Assembly: GCF_963678635.1 (NCBI RefSeq)
Contig: NC_087065.1
Span: 37,971,888 to 38,035,887 of the forward strand
Origin: Symsagittifera roscoffensis
Taxonomy: Eukaryota; Xenacoelomorpha; Acoela; Convolutidae
DNA length: 64,000 nt
Direction: 5' to 3'
Shown: positions 10,876-20,387 of the stretch, piece after piece
How the letters are laid out: each line of letters opens with the position of its first letter
How positions within the stretch are numbered: position 1 is the stretch's first letter
Position numbers and translations under genes: made by a program
Notes under the pieces: generated by a model
What the model saw: only the letters and a program-made list of their open reading frames with translations
The model's database searches: none
What the model was told of the DNA's origin: nothing

Positions 10876-11268
10876 CTATAGCCTTAGTGTCAGCTCCCTA
10901 CTTCTAAACTCGTCGCGCGTGTTAATTGCCGGTCTCTCTTTCCTAATGTGCAGCGCCTCTAATGTAAGTAACTTGATGCTGCTGGACGCCTGGTCGATTA
11001 TTTTCCAATTAAACTCAGACTTACCACGCTCACTACCACACTGCCTTATATGCTGTCCAACTGGGGTATCCTCTTTTCGGTGTTCCTCAATCCTTGTGGT
11101 GAGATGTCGAACCGTCTGGCCAACACAGATGGATTTGCACCCACAACATTCAAGTCCGTACACCACTTTTGATTTCAGTTCACTGGAAAAGGAGGATTTT
11201 AGAGAGGGCATACAAGTTTTCAATTTCCTCGTCGTGAATATTATCAGCGCATTGGTGATATCGCACAC
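10876..11268 (-). pseudogene. PLE GIY-YIG endonuclease domain
   Basis: The frame contains VVYGLECCGCKSICVGQT, the GIY-YIG module in its PLE form, preceded by a short Cys-rich segment and followed by RHLTTRIEEHR with the conserved Arg and Glu/His. It ends RELTLRL. In PLEs this domain nicks the target DNA for primed reverse transcription. It is separated from the RT frame by a frameshift near 11255, where the two frames overlap. The domain itself looks complete. Confidence 0.8.
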
Positions 11269-12149
11269 TTTTTTGCTAATGTCTGACTGTGATTCCCCCT
11301 ATATTGGACCATCAAAATGGGTGGTGAATCACTGCTATAATCACAGGGCTTCTTTTTCTCAGCCATGTTCTTTTTGTTTTTGCCCTCGCTGATGATCTTT
11401 TCAAGGGCATGGGATGCAACCCGCGACGACCAACTTTCCGGATATTGGTTATCCAACCACTGCTCACGGTTGATTTTTATGGCTTTATCATATTCTTCCC
11501 ATGTTGACGTACTGCGGAAAACCCGGTGAACAGTTCCTTCAATCACACTTCTCTTGTACTGAAGGGGGGGCGCAGCTTCTAAAATTGAGTATGGTACCTG
11601 TATCTGTTGGTTTTTGATACCACCCACAGCTAATTTTCCGGCTTTTGTCAATACTAATTTGTAAATCCAAAATGCCAAAGTTCCGTTTGTGTTTGGTGTC
11701 TCTATTGTGAACTGTAAATTTGGATGTAGTAAGTTTGCAGCCCGTAGCACTTTTTCAGGATCACCCTTCACTGTTCTCACTATATCATCAACGTAACGGA
11801 GAAACAATTTAGATTGTTGCCCTGACTTATTTTTCTCCCTTATTGCGATGCTTTTTCTGCAGTACCAGACGGTTTCACTTATATTTCGATACTCATCATC
11901 TGATATATCACCGCATTTTACGTGATACCAGTTCAAACAGCATTCACATTCTACACCTTTTGACCTGTACGTGACTTTCTTATTGCACTCGGGACATATT
12001 CCGTGAAGATCTTTCTCGGGCAAAAACATTTCGGGAATATCCTTTGATAGTGCAGTTTCGAACTGCTCCAGCCAAAGATTTGCTAAAATAACGGCAAGAG
12101 ATGCCCCCATTGCCAAACCATCTTTCTGAACGTACCATGTATGTTTCAT
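11244..12149 (-). pseudogene. PLE reverse transcriptase, palm to thumb, with inserted PHD-type finger
   Basis: Starts in RT motif B (QKDGLAMGASLAVILANLWL, residues 8-27) and reaches the catalytic RYVDD (residues 118-122). Between them, at residues about 50-99 (11853-12002), is a PHD-like zinc finger: CPEC, a Cys cluster before NWYHVKC, then WYC. The usual last Cys is replaced (CRKS). After YVDD come the PLE block LQFTIE, a Lys-rich segment and the C-terminal region before the GIY-YIG. The finger takes the place of the short loop usual between motifs B and C. Confidence 0.75.
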
Positions 12150-12987
12150 TGCACTTGAAATGGACTTGACTAATTGCCATGTTCAACAGTCTCTTCATGG
12201 TTTTCCTAGCAATTGATGGTGGTTCATCTTGCTCATACAGTTTTCTCAGAGCTATGTCTATCGCTTCTTTCAGTGAAACATTTGTGTACAAACTCTTCAC
12301 ATCTAGAGATATCAAGTTTTCATTGGGCTCAAGATTAGTGCTCTCTAAAATTTCTCTCGCATCTAGTGAGTTGGTTTCGATGTTTGCGCCCTCAATTTTC
12401 TCGAAAAATTTAGCAAAAACCTTGTTCAAGTTATAATAAGAGCTAACAGGCAAGGAGAGGACCGGTCTTAATGGGGTATTCACTTTATGCACTTTCGCCA
12501 ACCCATAAAGCCTGGCGGGCTGCCCCCCAGTAGACCTCATACTTGTGTAGAGACTCTCATTTATTTCATCTTTTTTCCTCATAGCCAACAACTCCTTATT
12601 GATGTCTCTTTCTATCTTCAAAGCAATCGCATCACTTGTTCCTTTACTTTTGCTGAATTGATTTGAATCTAATGTTTCCGACAAACTGTTCTCGTAGGTG
12701 TCCTTTCTCATTACACAAAAACCCACACCTTTGTCATACGGTACCGCAACTAATCCATTACTCTTCAGATACTTTCGGGCCTTCTCAACGCCTTTGTCAG
12801 ATGGTGTTTGTTTCACCCTCTTAGCATAGGCTTTTGCCACAGCTTCGATCTCACAAAGGGCCTCCCCGGGGACTTTACAATTTTTGAGATCCGATAGAAA
12901 GATGTCAATGTCGGCGAGAAAGTGTGTCTCATTAAATTTATCCTGACGGGATGCTTTGGCCCTAATGCCAACACTTGTTGTACCCAA
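11980..12987 (-). pseudogene. PLE reverse transcriptase, N-terminal half
   Basis: The frame carries the PLE RT blocks upstream of motif B: LVAVPYDKGVGFCVM (RT1 region with Lys-Gly), RLYGLAKVHK (PLE signature), LRPVLSLPVSSYYNL, and LISLDVKSLYTNV with the first catalytic Asp of motif A. It runs to HFKCNET and then goes out of frame near 12135, where the neighbouring frame continues with motif B. The Met shown at 12987 is only the first in this frame; the real protein continues upstream through another frameshift near 12950. Confidence 0.75.
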
Positions 12988-13464
12988 TTTGGTAATTCAA
13001 CATCATCAAGAGCTCTTACCGAACCCTCACCTTGCTTCCCTAGAGGTCGGTCTTGCCTTTCTGATAGTTTCATTAGCTTCTTCTGATGGGTCTCTTTGAC
13101 TGTTGTTAATTGTCTTTGTCCCCTAAGACTTAAATATTTAATTACCGAAAGCCAAAACTTCTCATCTACACCCCTCTGTACTTCGCCTCTCGCCCTTTCT
13201 AGTTTGACTTCAACGTTTTTCTCATCTGTCCTTGCCTTGTTTATCTCCGTTCTTAGAAGTTTTGTCTGAAAACTGTGTACTGCTTGGTTCGAAAACACCC
13301 CATTTTCCGGTACCCTGAACCTCAAAAAATCAGGTATAATGTCGTTTTCTAGACAAACTCTCAAAAATTTAACACGTTGGTGACAGTTGGTAAATTTAAC
13401 ATATATGGACGCATAATCACGGACTAATTTCCAAATGAGTGTGTTTTTCAAAGTCCAAATCAAG
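12813..13464 (-). pseudogene. PLE N-terminal region
   Basis: Contains CLENDIIPDFLRFRVPENG, typical of the N-terminal region of PLE proteins, then a long basic/acidic helical segment and NWVQQVLALGPKHP, the block that precedes the RT in PLEs. The coding match stops at about 12950, where the frame shifts. On the 5' side it is cut at 13464 by the LTR of E1; the open frame continues to 13487 only by chance, through LTR sequence. Confidence 0.7.
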
Positions 13465-13698
13465 AGCGCAACCTTCCGACGAAACACGAATCAGAGAAAA
13501 AAGGCCTTAACAGCAAAAAAGTGCTTGAAAGGAGGGTCGAAGTATTCTGAAATTTTCTATTTTTAAAATTTCGATTTTCAAGTTTATATTTCTCAGAAAT
13601 ACGAAAAACGGCCATTTTTACCAAAAAAGCTGAGAAAATAAGAACAACGACAAATATTGTGAAAAACAGTCGTGCAAGAGACGGAGAATACGAAGCTT

Positions 13699-13725
13699 CT
13701 TATCGTGGCAGCAACGCACGATAAG
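13699..13725 (+). other. LTR hairpin, 9-bp perfect stem
   Basis: CTTATCGTG, nine bases, CACGATAAG. Also present at 37391-37417, 39122-39148 and 61623-61649. E3 has a different but longer perfect hairpin at the matching place. Confidence 0.8.
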
Positions 13726-13786
13726 ACCCTTATCAGCAGATATTAGTGGAGAAGGAAGCTTCAGTGGGGAAGGAATATTCCACGGA

Positions 13787-13853
13787 ACCCTCCCGGGACG
13801 CAAATTAGAAGAGATAAGAGCGTTATCGCAGGAATATTACGGGAGCGGAGGCT
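13787..13853 (+). repeat. 67-bp palindromic module (LTR copy)
   Basis: ACCCTCC at 13787 and GGAGGCT (one mismatch to GGAGGGT) exactly 60 bases later, with GATAA/TTATC pairing exactly at the centre (13813-13827). Same geometry as the leader modules. Confidence 0.7.
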
Positions 13854-14337
13854 TGGGCCCCCAGAGACTGTTTTATGTGAAGGGACTGTATAAAACTGAC
13901 TGTATAGCTACTTGGATGTCGTGAAACTTTAAATTAACACCGGTGTAACTTGATATTTTAGAATATGAGTAGCTAGAAAGAGGAAAGGGTCAATCCATCT
14001 CCAATGGATTTAATATAGAACTGTCACACAAAAACATATTAAAATAGGTTGTTCGAGCCGTGTTTTTAATGACAATCACGTAGTCTGAGGATCCGAGACT
14101 CAGCTATGTGGTTGTGTTCGCATGTAAACGAAAGCTGATCAAAAGTCGTTTGACTGATGGCCTAAAAATGGTAACTTTTTACTTTGCCCTAAACAGACCA
14201 GAAAATCAACTGGCAAGGTCAAGACGGGGAAAAACGAGTAGGATTAAGGTAACTGACGCCTGCCAGTCGTTAATAGGTACTTTTTCTACGCTCCGTCGCT
14301 GTGTAGTATTTGGGCGAATGTTACATAGACGTTTTTA

Positions 14338-14352
14338 TGGCGCTCCTGGGTG
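14338..14352 (+). promoter_or_regulatory. Candidate primer-binding site
   Basis: TGGCGCTCCTGGGTG starts with TGG, as expected for pairing with a tRNA 3' CCA, and lies 12 bases after the LTR end. The same 15 bases occur at the same distance in E2 (39761) and in the diverged E3 (62837), where neighbouring bases differ. The primer tRNA could not be identified by eye. Confidence 0.7.
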
Positions 14353-14403
14353 GGCCTGTCAAAAGCATAAGACCATCATGATCAGCAAGCGTTTCAGCGA
14401 CGA

Positions 14404-14470
14404 ACCCTCCGCTCCGGGCGCATGCCCGAGTTAGAGGCCTTAATGACCGTTATTGTACTGGGGGAAAGGT
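14404..14470 (+). repeat. 67-bp palindromic module M1
   Basis: ACCCTCC at 14404 with a worn right arm (GAAAGGT) 60 bases on; E2 has GGAAGGT at the same spacing. Centre TTAGAGGCCTTAA. Confidence 0.55.
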
Positions 14471-14474
14471 GCGT

Positions 14475-14541
14475 ACCCTCCGTCCAGTACTATTTAGCTT
14501 TTTAACTTAGTTAACACCGAAAATTCCGGGGGCCGGAGGGT
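14475..14541 (+). repeat. 67-bp palindromic module M2
   Basis: ACCCTCC at 14475 and GGAGGGT at 14535, 60 bases apart, with the perfect inner inverted repeat TTAAC-TTA-GTTAA centred exactly at 14508. Confidence 0.8.
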
Positions 14542-14848
14542 TAGGTGGGAAGTCATGAACCCGCTTGTCCCGAGGTCCCGGGACCAAAAACAATTAAAGA
14601 GAAAGCGTAAAACCAAACAAAAATAGTGTATAACCAAGAAAAAGCCAAAAATAAATTTATTTGAAAACAAAAAAGTACAAAAAACAGTAAAAAATCCAAA
14701 AAAGACCAAAAACAGTAAAAAACATAAAGTGACAGTTTATATGTTATTTCCGGACGAGATGTGATCCGACCTTCCTATTTGTTGTTGTTTCAGATTGATT
14801 TATATCGTTTCTGATAGAAAGATTGTGTTTTTTGGCGAAGGTTTGGAT

Positions 14849-14915
14849 ACCCTCCCTCGAGTGTAATTTGAGTGTTTAAGCACGTTAATGGTGATTTTGC
14901 CGGTGACCGGAGGGT
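14849..14915 (+). repeat. 67-bp palindromic module M3
   Basis: ACCCTCC at 14849 and GGAGGGT at 14909, 60 bases apart; centre TTAAGCACGTTAA at 14876-14888. Confidence 0.75.
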
Positions 14916-15074
14916 AGAGTGGCAAGCTGATCAACGTGTTCCACACTCAACAGGGACATCAGGGACAACATCCGCAACGACTGTTGGGTATCGTTGAAGC
15001 AATTTTAGTATCGTTCGGGTACTATTTCATTAAAACTTAAGAGGTGGGGGGCACGATTGGCGCGGTCCGATTGT

Positions 15075-15141
15075 ACCCTCCATCGATTACAAATTTCCGA
15101 GTTAAGGGTCTTAATTCGGGTATTTTGGTGCAAAGGAGGGT
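15075..15141 (+). repeat. 67-bp palindromic module M4
   Basis: ACCCTCC at 15075 and GGAGGGT at 15135, 60 bases apart; perfect inner inverted repeat TTAAG-GGT-CTTAA centred exactly at 15108. Confidence 0.8.
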
Positions 15142-15551
15142 ATAGTACTATTCATTAACGACTACTAATAGGTCATTATCCTTATTACATATTACTTATC
15201 TCCTAAATTAGACCCAAAAAACACCCAATTTTGTCGAAAATCATCGATTTTCGATCAAACTGTAGACCCCCAAATTTTTGGATATCCGAGCTTTTCCGAA
15301 CAACAAAAAGCTTTTATATAGGGAGTAGCTGCGTAGTTCGATCCCCCTAACTAAAGAAACCGCGTGAGAAAAGACTCAGTAGAAGTTGGAAAAAACCAAA
15401 ATTTTTCGGTCAAAATTTCGATAATTTTCTGAATTTTGTCAATCTGTTTTGGGGATCGAGTTTTTGAGTTTTTAGAGTTAGAGCAATAAAATTTTTTGCG
15501 TTAGGAGCGTGCTAGCATAACGTGCTCGGTTACTAGAGAAATTCTTGAGTA

Positions 15552-15618
15552 ACCCTCCGATTGGCTCCTTGGATAAAGCTAACGACTTAAGGATTGGAAA
15601 AGGAAGGAACCGGAGGGT
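15552..15618 (+). repeat. 67-bp palindromic module M5
   Basis: ACCCTCCG at 15552 and CGGAGGGT ending 15618, 60 bases between heptamer starts; centre TAACGACTTAA. Confidence 0.75.
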
Positions 15619-16121
15619 CCAAATTTGATAGTTATTGGCCAAATTTTTGTCTCCAAACCAATTTTGATCCGGTTTTTTGCACTATTCCAGTGCCGTACAG
15701 GGCTACTACGCTCGTTTCAATTATTTTTAGTCACTTTCGATAGGAATTGCGGAAAAAGTTTCTCAGAACCTATATAGGTACTAAAAAAAGGCCATTTGGA
15801 CAAACACGTTTTTGGCAATTTCTCAAAGACTAGCCAACCAAACGGGATAATTTTTGTACCATAAGTCGACGTTTTTGACCACTTTTCCGGACAGCAACCG
15901 TTTTTGGGTTGATAAATGCGGAAAAGAAAAACTTTTTAGAATTTGTTGGTTCGGAGGGTCCAAAACGTAGGTAACCCTCCGAGCGGCAGAAAATTTTATC
16001 AAAACACCTTTTTATCCAACTGGGAAGGTTGACCGTGTCAGCCAACCTAGTTTTAAGTCAGGTGGACCGCTTTTGGAGACTTTATTGCGGTAACATAACC
16101 TTTTTTCTTGATTTTTGGGGA

Positions 16122-16443
16122 ACCCTCCGAGGTAACCCTCTGGAGTCAGCTAAGGTCCTTAGCAACCCTCCTTAGTGGAAAATTTCCACGAGGTTATCCA
16201 AAGAAGTTGAGACAGCCCTCCCATAGAGAATTAAGCTTGTCTTGACGCTTCCTGAAGTTAATTGAAGGCCTTTCTGAGTGAGGCTCAGAAATTTGAAAAT
16301 TTTGGAGGTACCCTCCGAAGTAACCCTCCGGAGCATATTAAGCATCTTATTGACCCTCCTTAGTAAATTTAGGGGGACCCTCCGAAGTGACTTGGGTGAT
16401 TAAGGTACCCTCCGAAGTAGGCTAAGTGTCTTAACAACCCTCC
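16122..16443 (+). repeat. Cluster of ACCCTCC motifs in direct orientation
   Basis: Exact ACCCTCC at 16122, 16165, 16310, 16323, 16353, 16377, 16407 and 16437, several followed by GAAGT or GGAG, with spacings of 24-30 bases in the last part. E2 has the same cluster at about 41546-41880. Confidence 0.75.
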
Positions 16444-16697
16444 GAAATAACCCTGCGGAGTGTCTTAAACCTTCTAAACAACCTTCCTTGTTAGAAACTT
16501 GAGGAAATCTTCCGTGGCGATTTGGGAAACGGAAAATATCCATTTAATCAAAATCAAATTAGGATATTAGGCGCTTATTAGGATCATAAGAGCCCATTTT
16601 GACCCGGAAGTTCGTGATCAACTTTGGATTCTAGATCGGGTGTATCAGAAGTACCCGAACAAAAAAATTTTTTTTGATTGTGATTTTGGTTGTGCGG

Positions 16698-16809
16698 TTG
16701 CCTTGAGCTAATTAATAGGAAAGCTCGGGCAATCCGGGAACAAATAACAGAAGACCACGGTGAGTGTTTTAGGCCAATACACACTCACTTGAGAAGAAAA
16801 GTTGTTCCC
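16698..16809 (+). ncRNA. Leader RNA module, copy 1
   Basis: Three nested or adjacent stems can be drawn: TTGCCTTGAGC with GCTCGGGCAA (16698-16732, one bulge); GGGAACAA (16736-16743) with TTGTTCCC (16802-16809); and inside it GTGAGTGT (16760-16767) with ACACTCAC (16781-16788). A second copy of the module at 16883-16992 keeps every stem with different bases. This is structural covariation and points to an RNA fold about 0.6 kb before the gag start. Confidence 0.7.
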
Positions 16810-16882
16810 TGCTCTCGTGCACTTGGAGCGTTCCGGGTGTGGGGGAGCTTTTTCATAGACTTTAGAAGTTTTCGATCAGAGG

Positions 16883-16992
16883 TTGCCTTGAGCCACTTGA
16901 TAGGACAGCTCGGGCAATCGCGGGGCACCTAAAAGAAGACCTCGGTGGGTGTATTAGGCAAATACACACCCACTTGAGAAGAGTGTGTCCTG
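16883..16992 (+). ncRNA. Leader RNA module, copy 2
   Basis: Stems: TTGCCTTGAGC/GCTCGGGCAA (16883-16917); CGGGGCAC (16921-16928) with GTGTCCTG (16985-16992), including G-U pairs; GTGGGTGT (16945-16952) with ACACCCAC (16966-16973). In E2 the middle stem is CAGGACAC/GTGTCCTG with full Watson-Crick pairing. Confidence 0.7.
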
Positions 16993-17073
16993 GGCTTTGT
17001 TCTTTCGGATCGTTCCGATTGGGGGAAGTCTTTTTCTTTAAGACTAAGTTTTATTTATCTATTTCTGAATCAT

Positions 17074-17116
17074 CACTGCTTTTTATCAAAGATTGTTTAA
17101 TTTTAACAAAGCAGTG
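17074..17116 (+). other. Hairpin upstream of gag
   Basis: CACTGCTTT at 17074-17082 and its exact reverse complement AAAGCAGTG at 17108-17116. The same pair is present in the E2 leader near 42494-42536. Confidence 0.6.
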
Positions 17117-17404
17117 ACTTGATAAATTGTGTGCCGATAAATTGATACTGACAAAAGGTCGCTGTCACCTGTAGGATATTCTTACCTGATTATCTATTGT
17201 GTTTTGTGTGTTGATTATATCTTGTGAAAATCTTGTGATACTGTTATACTATACGACAGGGTTGAGTTAGCATTATATCAATACTGAGCAGGCCCTGTGT
17301 GTGTGTGTAACTCTAGCTGAGTCACTAAGATTGTCATTGAGAAACCTAAGAGATTGATACTGACTTTTCGACATACGAATATTGTTTTTTTTGTGTCACA
17401 AAGT

Positions 17405-18295
17405 ATGCAGCGCAGGGACTCGTTAGGATCGACTACTAAGATTCCCAGGCTGAGCAAGGGCAGCACGCGAAAATTTAAAACTAGGCGTAGCCAGTCCTCG
17501 TTTAGCAGCGCCTCCGACGTGTTTGCTGAAAACGAATCGACTAAAGGTCAACTTGATCTTTCAGTGAGCGGAATGAGATTGAGGAGCGAGAAAAACCTCG
17601 ATGGCGATCAAAGGCGGAGCGCCGAAGCCGGAACCGCGAGCGAAACGCTTGTGGACCCCTTTGACGAGGGAGAACAGACGCTCATTCGTCCCGACTTTGA
17701 GCCGAGCGAGGACCTCGAGCGGGAGGAAGTCGAGAGGACAGAGGAGACCTCGGAGCGTTCCGAGGTCGAGCCGCGAGAGGAGGTATTATTCAAGGGGATG
17801 TCCAAATCGGAGACCAAAAGTCACAGGTGGAGGGGAGAATACTCATATTCGGCTAGTACCCACTCATCTCTGGCCAAGCAGAGCAACAGCGCGATGATAC
17901 AGAGGGGAAAGAAACTTGGCTACGCTTTGCCTCTGAACACAGACTTTCAGAGTGTGGAGAACTTGAAAAAGTTTGATGTAACTAAATGTCCATTGCATGC
18001 GAACCAAGAATGTATAATGAGGAGAGTGAATGAATTGAAATCTTCTAGGAAATTGTTTTCAATGAAGTCGGAAACAGTTGATGGGCTGTATAGTTGTTCC
18101 AACTTTCCTGAGAGGCCGACGGAAGCAGAGTTAGCAGCGAATAAACCTGTCTTACCTGAGATAGAACATCTGAAGGGTAAAATATCAGACAAGGAACTAG
18201 ATTCGCTCAGAGCGGAGCTAAATCGGAACGCAGACGTTTTTTCGAAGCATAAGGCCGACATAGGTTGTTGTAATTTTGTAGAACACGAGATTTAG
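17405..18295 (+). pseudogene. gag: E1 gag N-terminus fused by deletion to the pre-RT part of pol
   Basis: The Met at 17405 (MQRRDSLGS) is shared with E2 and is the best start; upstream sequence differs between copies. Residues about 1-160 are the Arg/Glu-rich Gag N-terminus. At about 17895 the frame jumps to IQRGKKLGYALPL, which in E2 lies 3.39 kb downstream of the matching point, between protease and RT. Capsid, zinc knuckles and protease are therefore missing. The junction falls on a two-base match (AT). The frame stops at TAG 18293-18295, where E2 has a Glu codon. Confidence 0.85.
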
Positions 18296-20249
18296 ATAGA
18301 AGAGAGTTCGGTACCTCATAGGGAAGGGGCGAGAAGAATGACCCCAAACAAGTCAGAAGCGTGTAGGAAGGAGATCGAGATGTTAATGTAGTACGACATG
18401 ATCGAGCCGTCGAAGTCCCCATGGGCTTGTGGCGTGGTCATGGCGAAAAAGAAAGGGGGACAACTCAGATTTTGTTGTGATTTCCGTTATCTGAACGCAG
18501 TGACTATAAAGGACGCATACCCCATTCCCCGCATCGATGAGAGCCTATCCAAGCTGGGAGACGCGAAGTTCTTCACGACGTTGGATTTGGGCTCTGCGTT
18601 CTGGCAAGTGCCCCTCAGAAAGCAAGATCGAGAGAAAACAGGCTTCGCGTGTGAGCTGGGATTGTTCCAGTGGAAGAGGATGCCATTCGGGTTGTGCAGC
18701 GCGACGGCCACATTCCAGCGACTGATGGCCCAGGCACTCACGAGCGTCACTAAGAAATACGGGAATCTCATCATGTGTTATGTCGATGATGTCGTGATTG
18801 CAACACCAACCTTAGAAGACCACATAGAGAGGTTGGAGGAGGTGTTTTCTTGCATGAAGCAGGCGGGTCTGAAATGTAAACCCTCTAAGTGTGAAATCCT
18901 CAGGGATTCCATAAAGTATTTGGGCCGCCTGGTTGACAAACATGGAGTGAGACCAGATCCCGAAGCGGTTGAAGCGGTGCTGACCTGGAAGGCACCTAAG
19001 ACAGATACACAGCTGATGAGTTTTTTGGGATTCGCTAATTTTTATCGAGAGTTCATCAAGGGGTATGCTGACAAAATATACCCCATGCAGAGGTTGATGA
19101 GAAACAAGGGCAAAAAGTTCACCTGGACTGATGAGGCGCAAGTTTCATTTGAAAACATCAAACGTGAACTTTGCGAGGCACCGGTCCTCGGCATGCCGAC
19201 AGAGAAGGGGATGTTCGTGCTGGACACGGATGCATCAGTGGTTGCGACATCGGGCATACTTCACCAGGAGCAGGAGTGGAACGGGAGAACGGTTCTTCGT
19301 CCGATAGCCTACGGGAGTAAAGTCCTGAGTGATACTGAAATGAAGTACGCAGCACCAAAAGCGGAGATGTTGGCGGTGATCACTTTCGTGGAAAAATACA
19401 TGGCCTACTTGGGGAGTGCTCCCTTCAAGTTACGTGTGGGTAATCGTGCCCTTGCCTGGCTGAAAACCTATTCGATGGACCAAAGTTATATTGGTCGTTG
19501 GATCGTGCGCCTGGATGGATACCACATGATCATAGAGCACCGTACCCGTGACAAGCATCAGAACGCAGATAGCCTCAGTAAAAAGACAGAATTTTATGAG
19601 CGCCTCGAGGATAAACAGGCTAACCAATCAGAGATCAAAGACGGGTTTTCCTTTCTGGACAAAGAAACCTACGACAAACTGCCACTTACTAGGTGGTTGG
19701 ACATGTCAGGGCATCCTATACCCGGACACCCTGACCTTCCAGTGGAGACAGCCGCGGAGATAAAGCTTTTAGCCAGAGGCGAGCCCGTTCCGTTGGATCT
19801 GCTAGTTCGATCCAACTTGGTACAGCAAGAACTTACCAGATTAGGTATAAACAGCATGGCTCTATTGAACAGGACGGTGAACGTGGCGCCGGACGTCATG
19901 GGAAAGCTCCGTGACTTGTTGGACAGGGAAGTGGATAGGCATGATCATGAATGGATGGAGACCATGCAGCGGTTGACTGTTACCGAGAGAACAGAGAAGA
20001 GGCCAGTGTCCATTCGCAGCCGAGGCGTTGAACGGGATTGCAGGTCAATTGTCAACCAGCTGGTGAGCTCGATGCCGAAGGAGGTCTTGTTGAGAACTTC
20101 GTTCACTGAATATGGAACACTGAATCAGAACCAAACTACTGAGGAAGTCAGGATCAGGTCGAAATCTAGCTTCACGAGGAGAGTGCATTTCACGGATGCA
20201 AAAGAAGAATACGAGCCGAGCCCAGATTGTTCGTCCGTGGACGAGACAA

Positions 20250-20387
20250 TGTCCGGGGAGTCTGATACCTTCGAGCCAGTCAAGGACGACTCGTCTGAGG
20301 AGTCAGACACCTTTGAGCCCGTGCAGGACGACTTGTCCGGGGAGAGGTTGACGAGACCACCTAGGGACAGAGTTTTGTCCGGGGAGT
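20250..20387 (+). promoter_or_regulatory. Polypurine-tract-like 12-mers inside pol linker
   Basis: TGTCCGGGGAGT at 20250-20261 and 20376-20387, and TGTCCGGGGAG at 20334-20344. The same 12-mer abuts the 3' LTR at 37122-37133. In this linker it encodes SGES-type repeats, so coding repetition could explain these copies; the copy at 22834 is in another frame. Confidence 0.4.

Larger units (their letters stand above)
10500..13464 (-). mobile_element. Penelope-like element, RT/GIY-YIG half
   Basis: On the minus strand, 13464 to 10876 encodes an N-terminal PLE region, a Penelope-type RT and a C-terminal GIY-YIG endonuclease. This architecture is specific to endonuclease-bearing PLEs. The reading frame is split in four by frameshifts near 12950, 12135 and 11255. 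The 5' side ends abruptly where the giant LTR element E1 begins (13465). A PLE-type upstream ORF on the same strand lies just beyond the far end of E1, so E1 most likely inserted into this PLE. Confidence 0.8.
13465..14325 (+). repeat. E1 5' LTR (lacks first 23 bp)
   Basis: Matches 37158-38017. The 3' copy starts TGTGCC and both end in ATGTTACA, so a full LTR is about 884 bp with TG...CA ends. It contains a perfect 9-bp hairpin and one 67-bp palindromic module (separate entries). The first part differs strongly from the LTR of E2, while the part after about 13970 is nearly identical to it. Confidence 0.92.
14326..17404 (+). other. E1 untranslated leader
   Basis: About 3.1 kb between LTR and the gag start. 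No credible coding frame. It carries the PBS, five 67-bp palindromic modules, a cluster of ACCCTCC motifs (16122-16443), two copies of a folded RNA module (16698-16992) and a hairpin at 17074-17116. I count 19 exact ACCCTCC/GGAGGGT heptamers between 14404 and 16443. The E2 leader (39749-42878) is largely collinear. Confidence 0.85.

Noticed and set aside
11244-13487. Minus-strand RT as a group II intron or bacterial retron
   Set aside because: KVHK and YVDD context plus the C-terminal GIY-YIG identify a Penelope-like element.
14338-14352. Assigning the primer tRNA from the PBS
   Set aside because: The complement does not match any tRNA 3' end I can recall with certainty; a tRNA set from the same genome is needed.
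18293-18391. TAG codons in E1 as evidence of a variant genetic code
   Set aside because: E2 has Glu codons at both places and its frames are otherwise closed by TAG/TGA/TAA as usual; simple nonsense mutations explain it.
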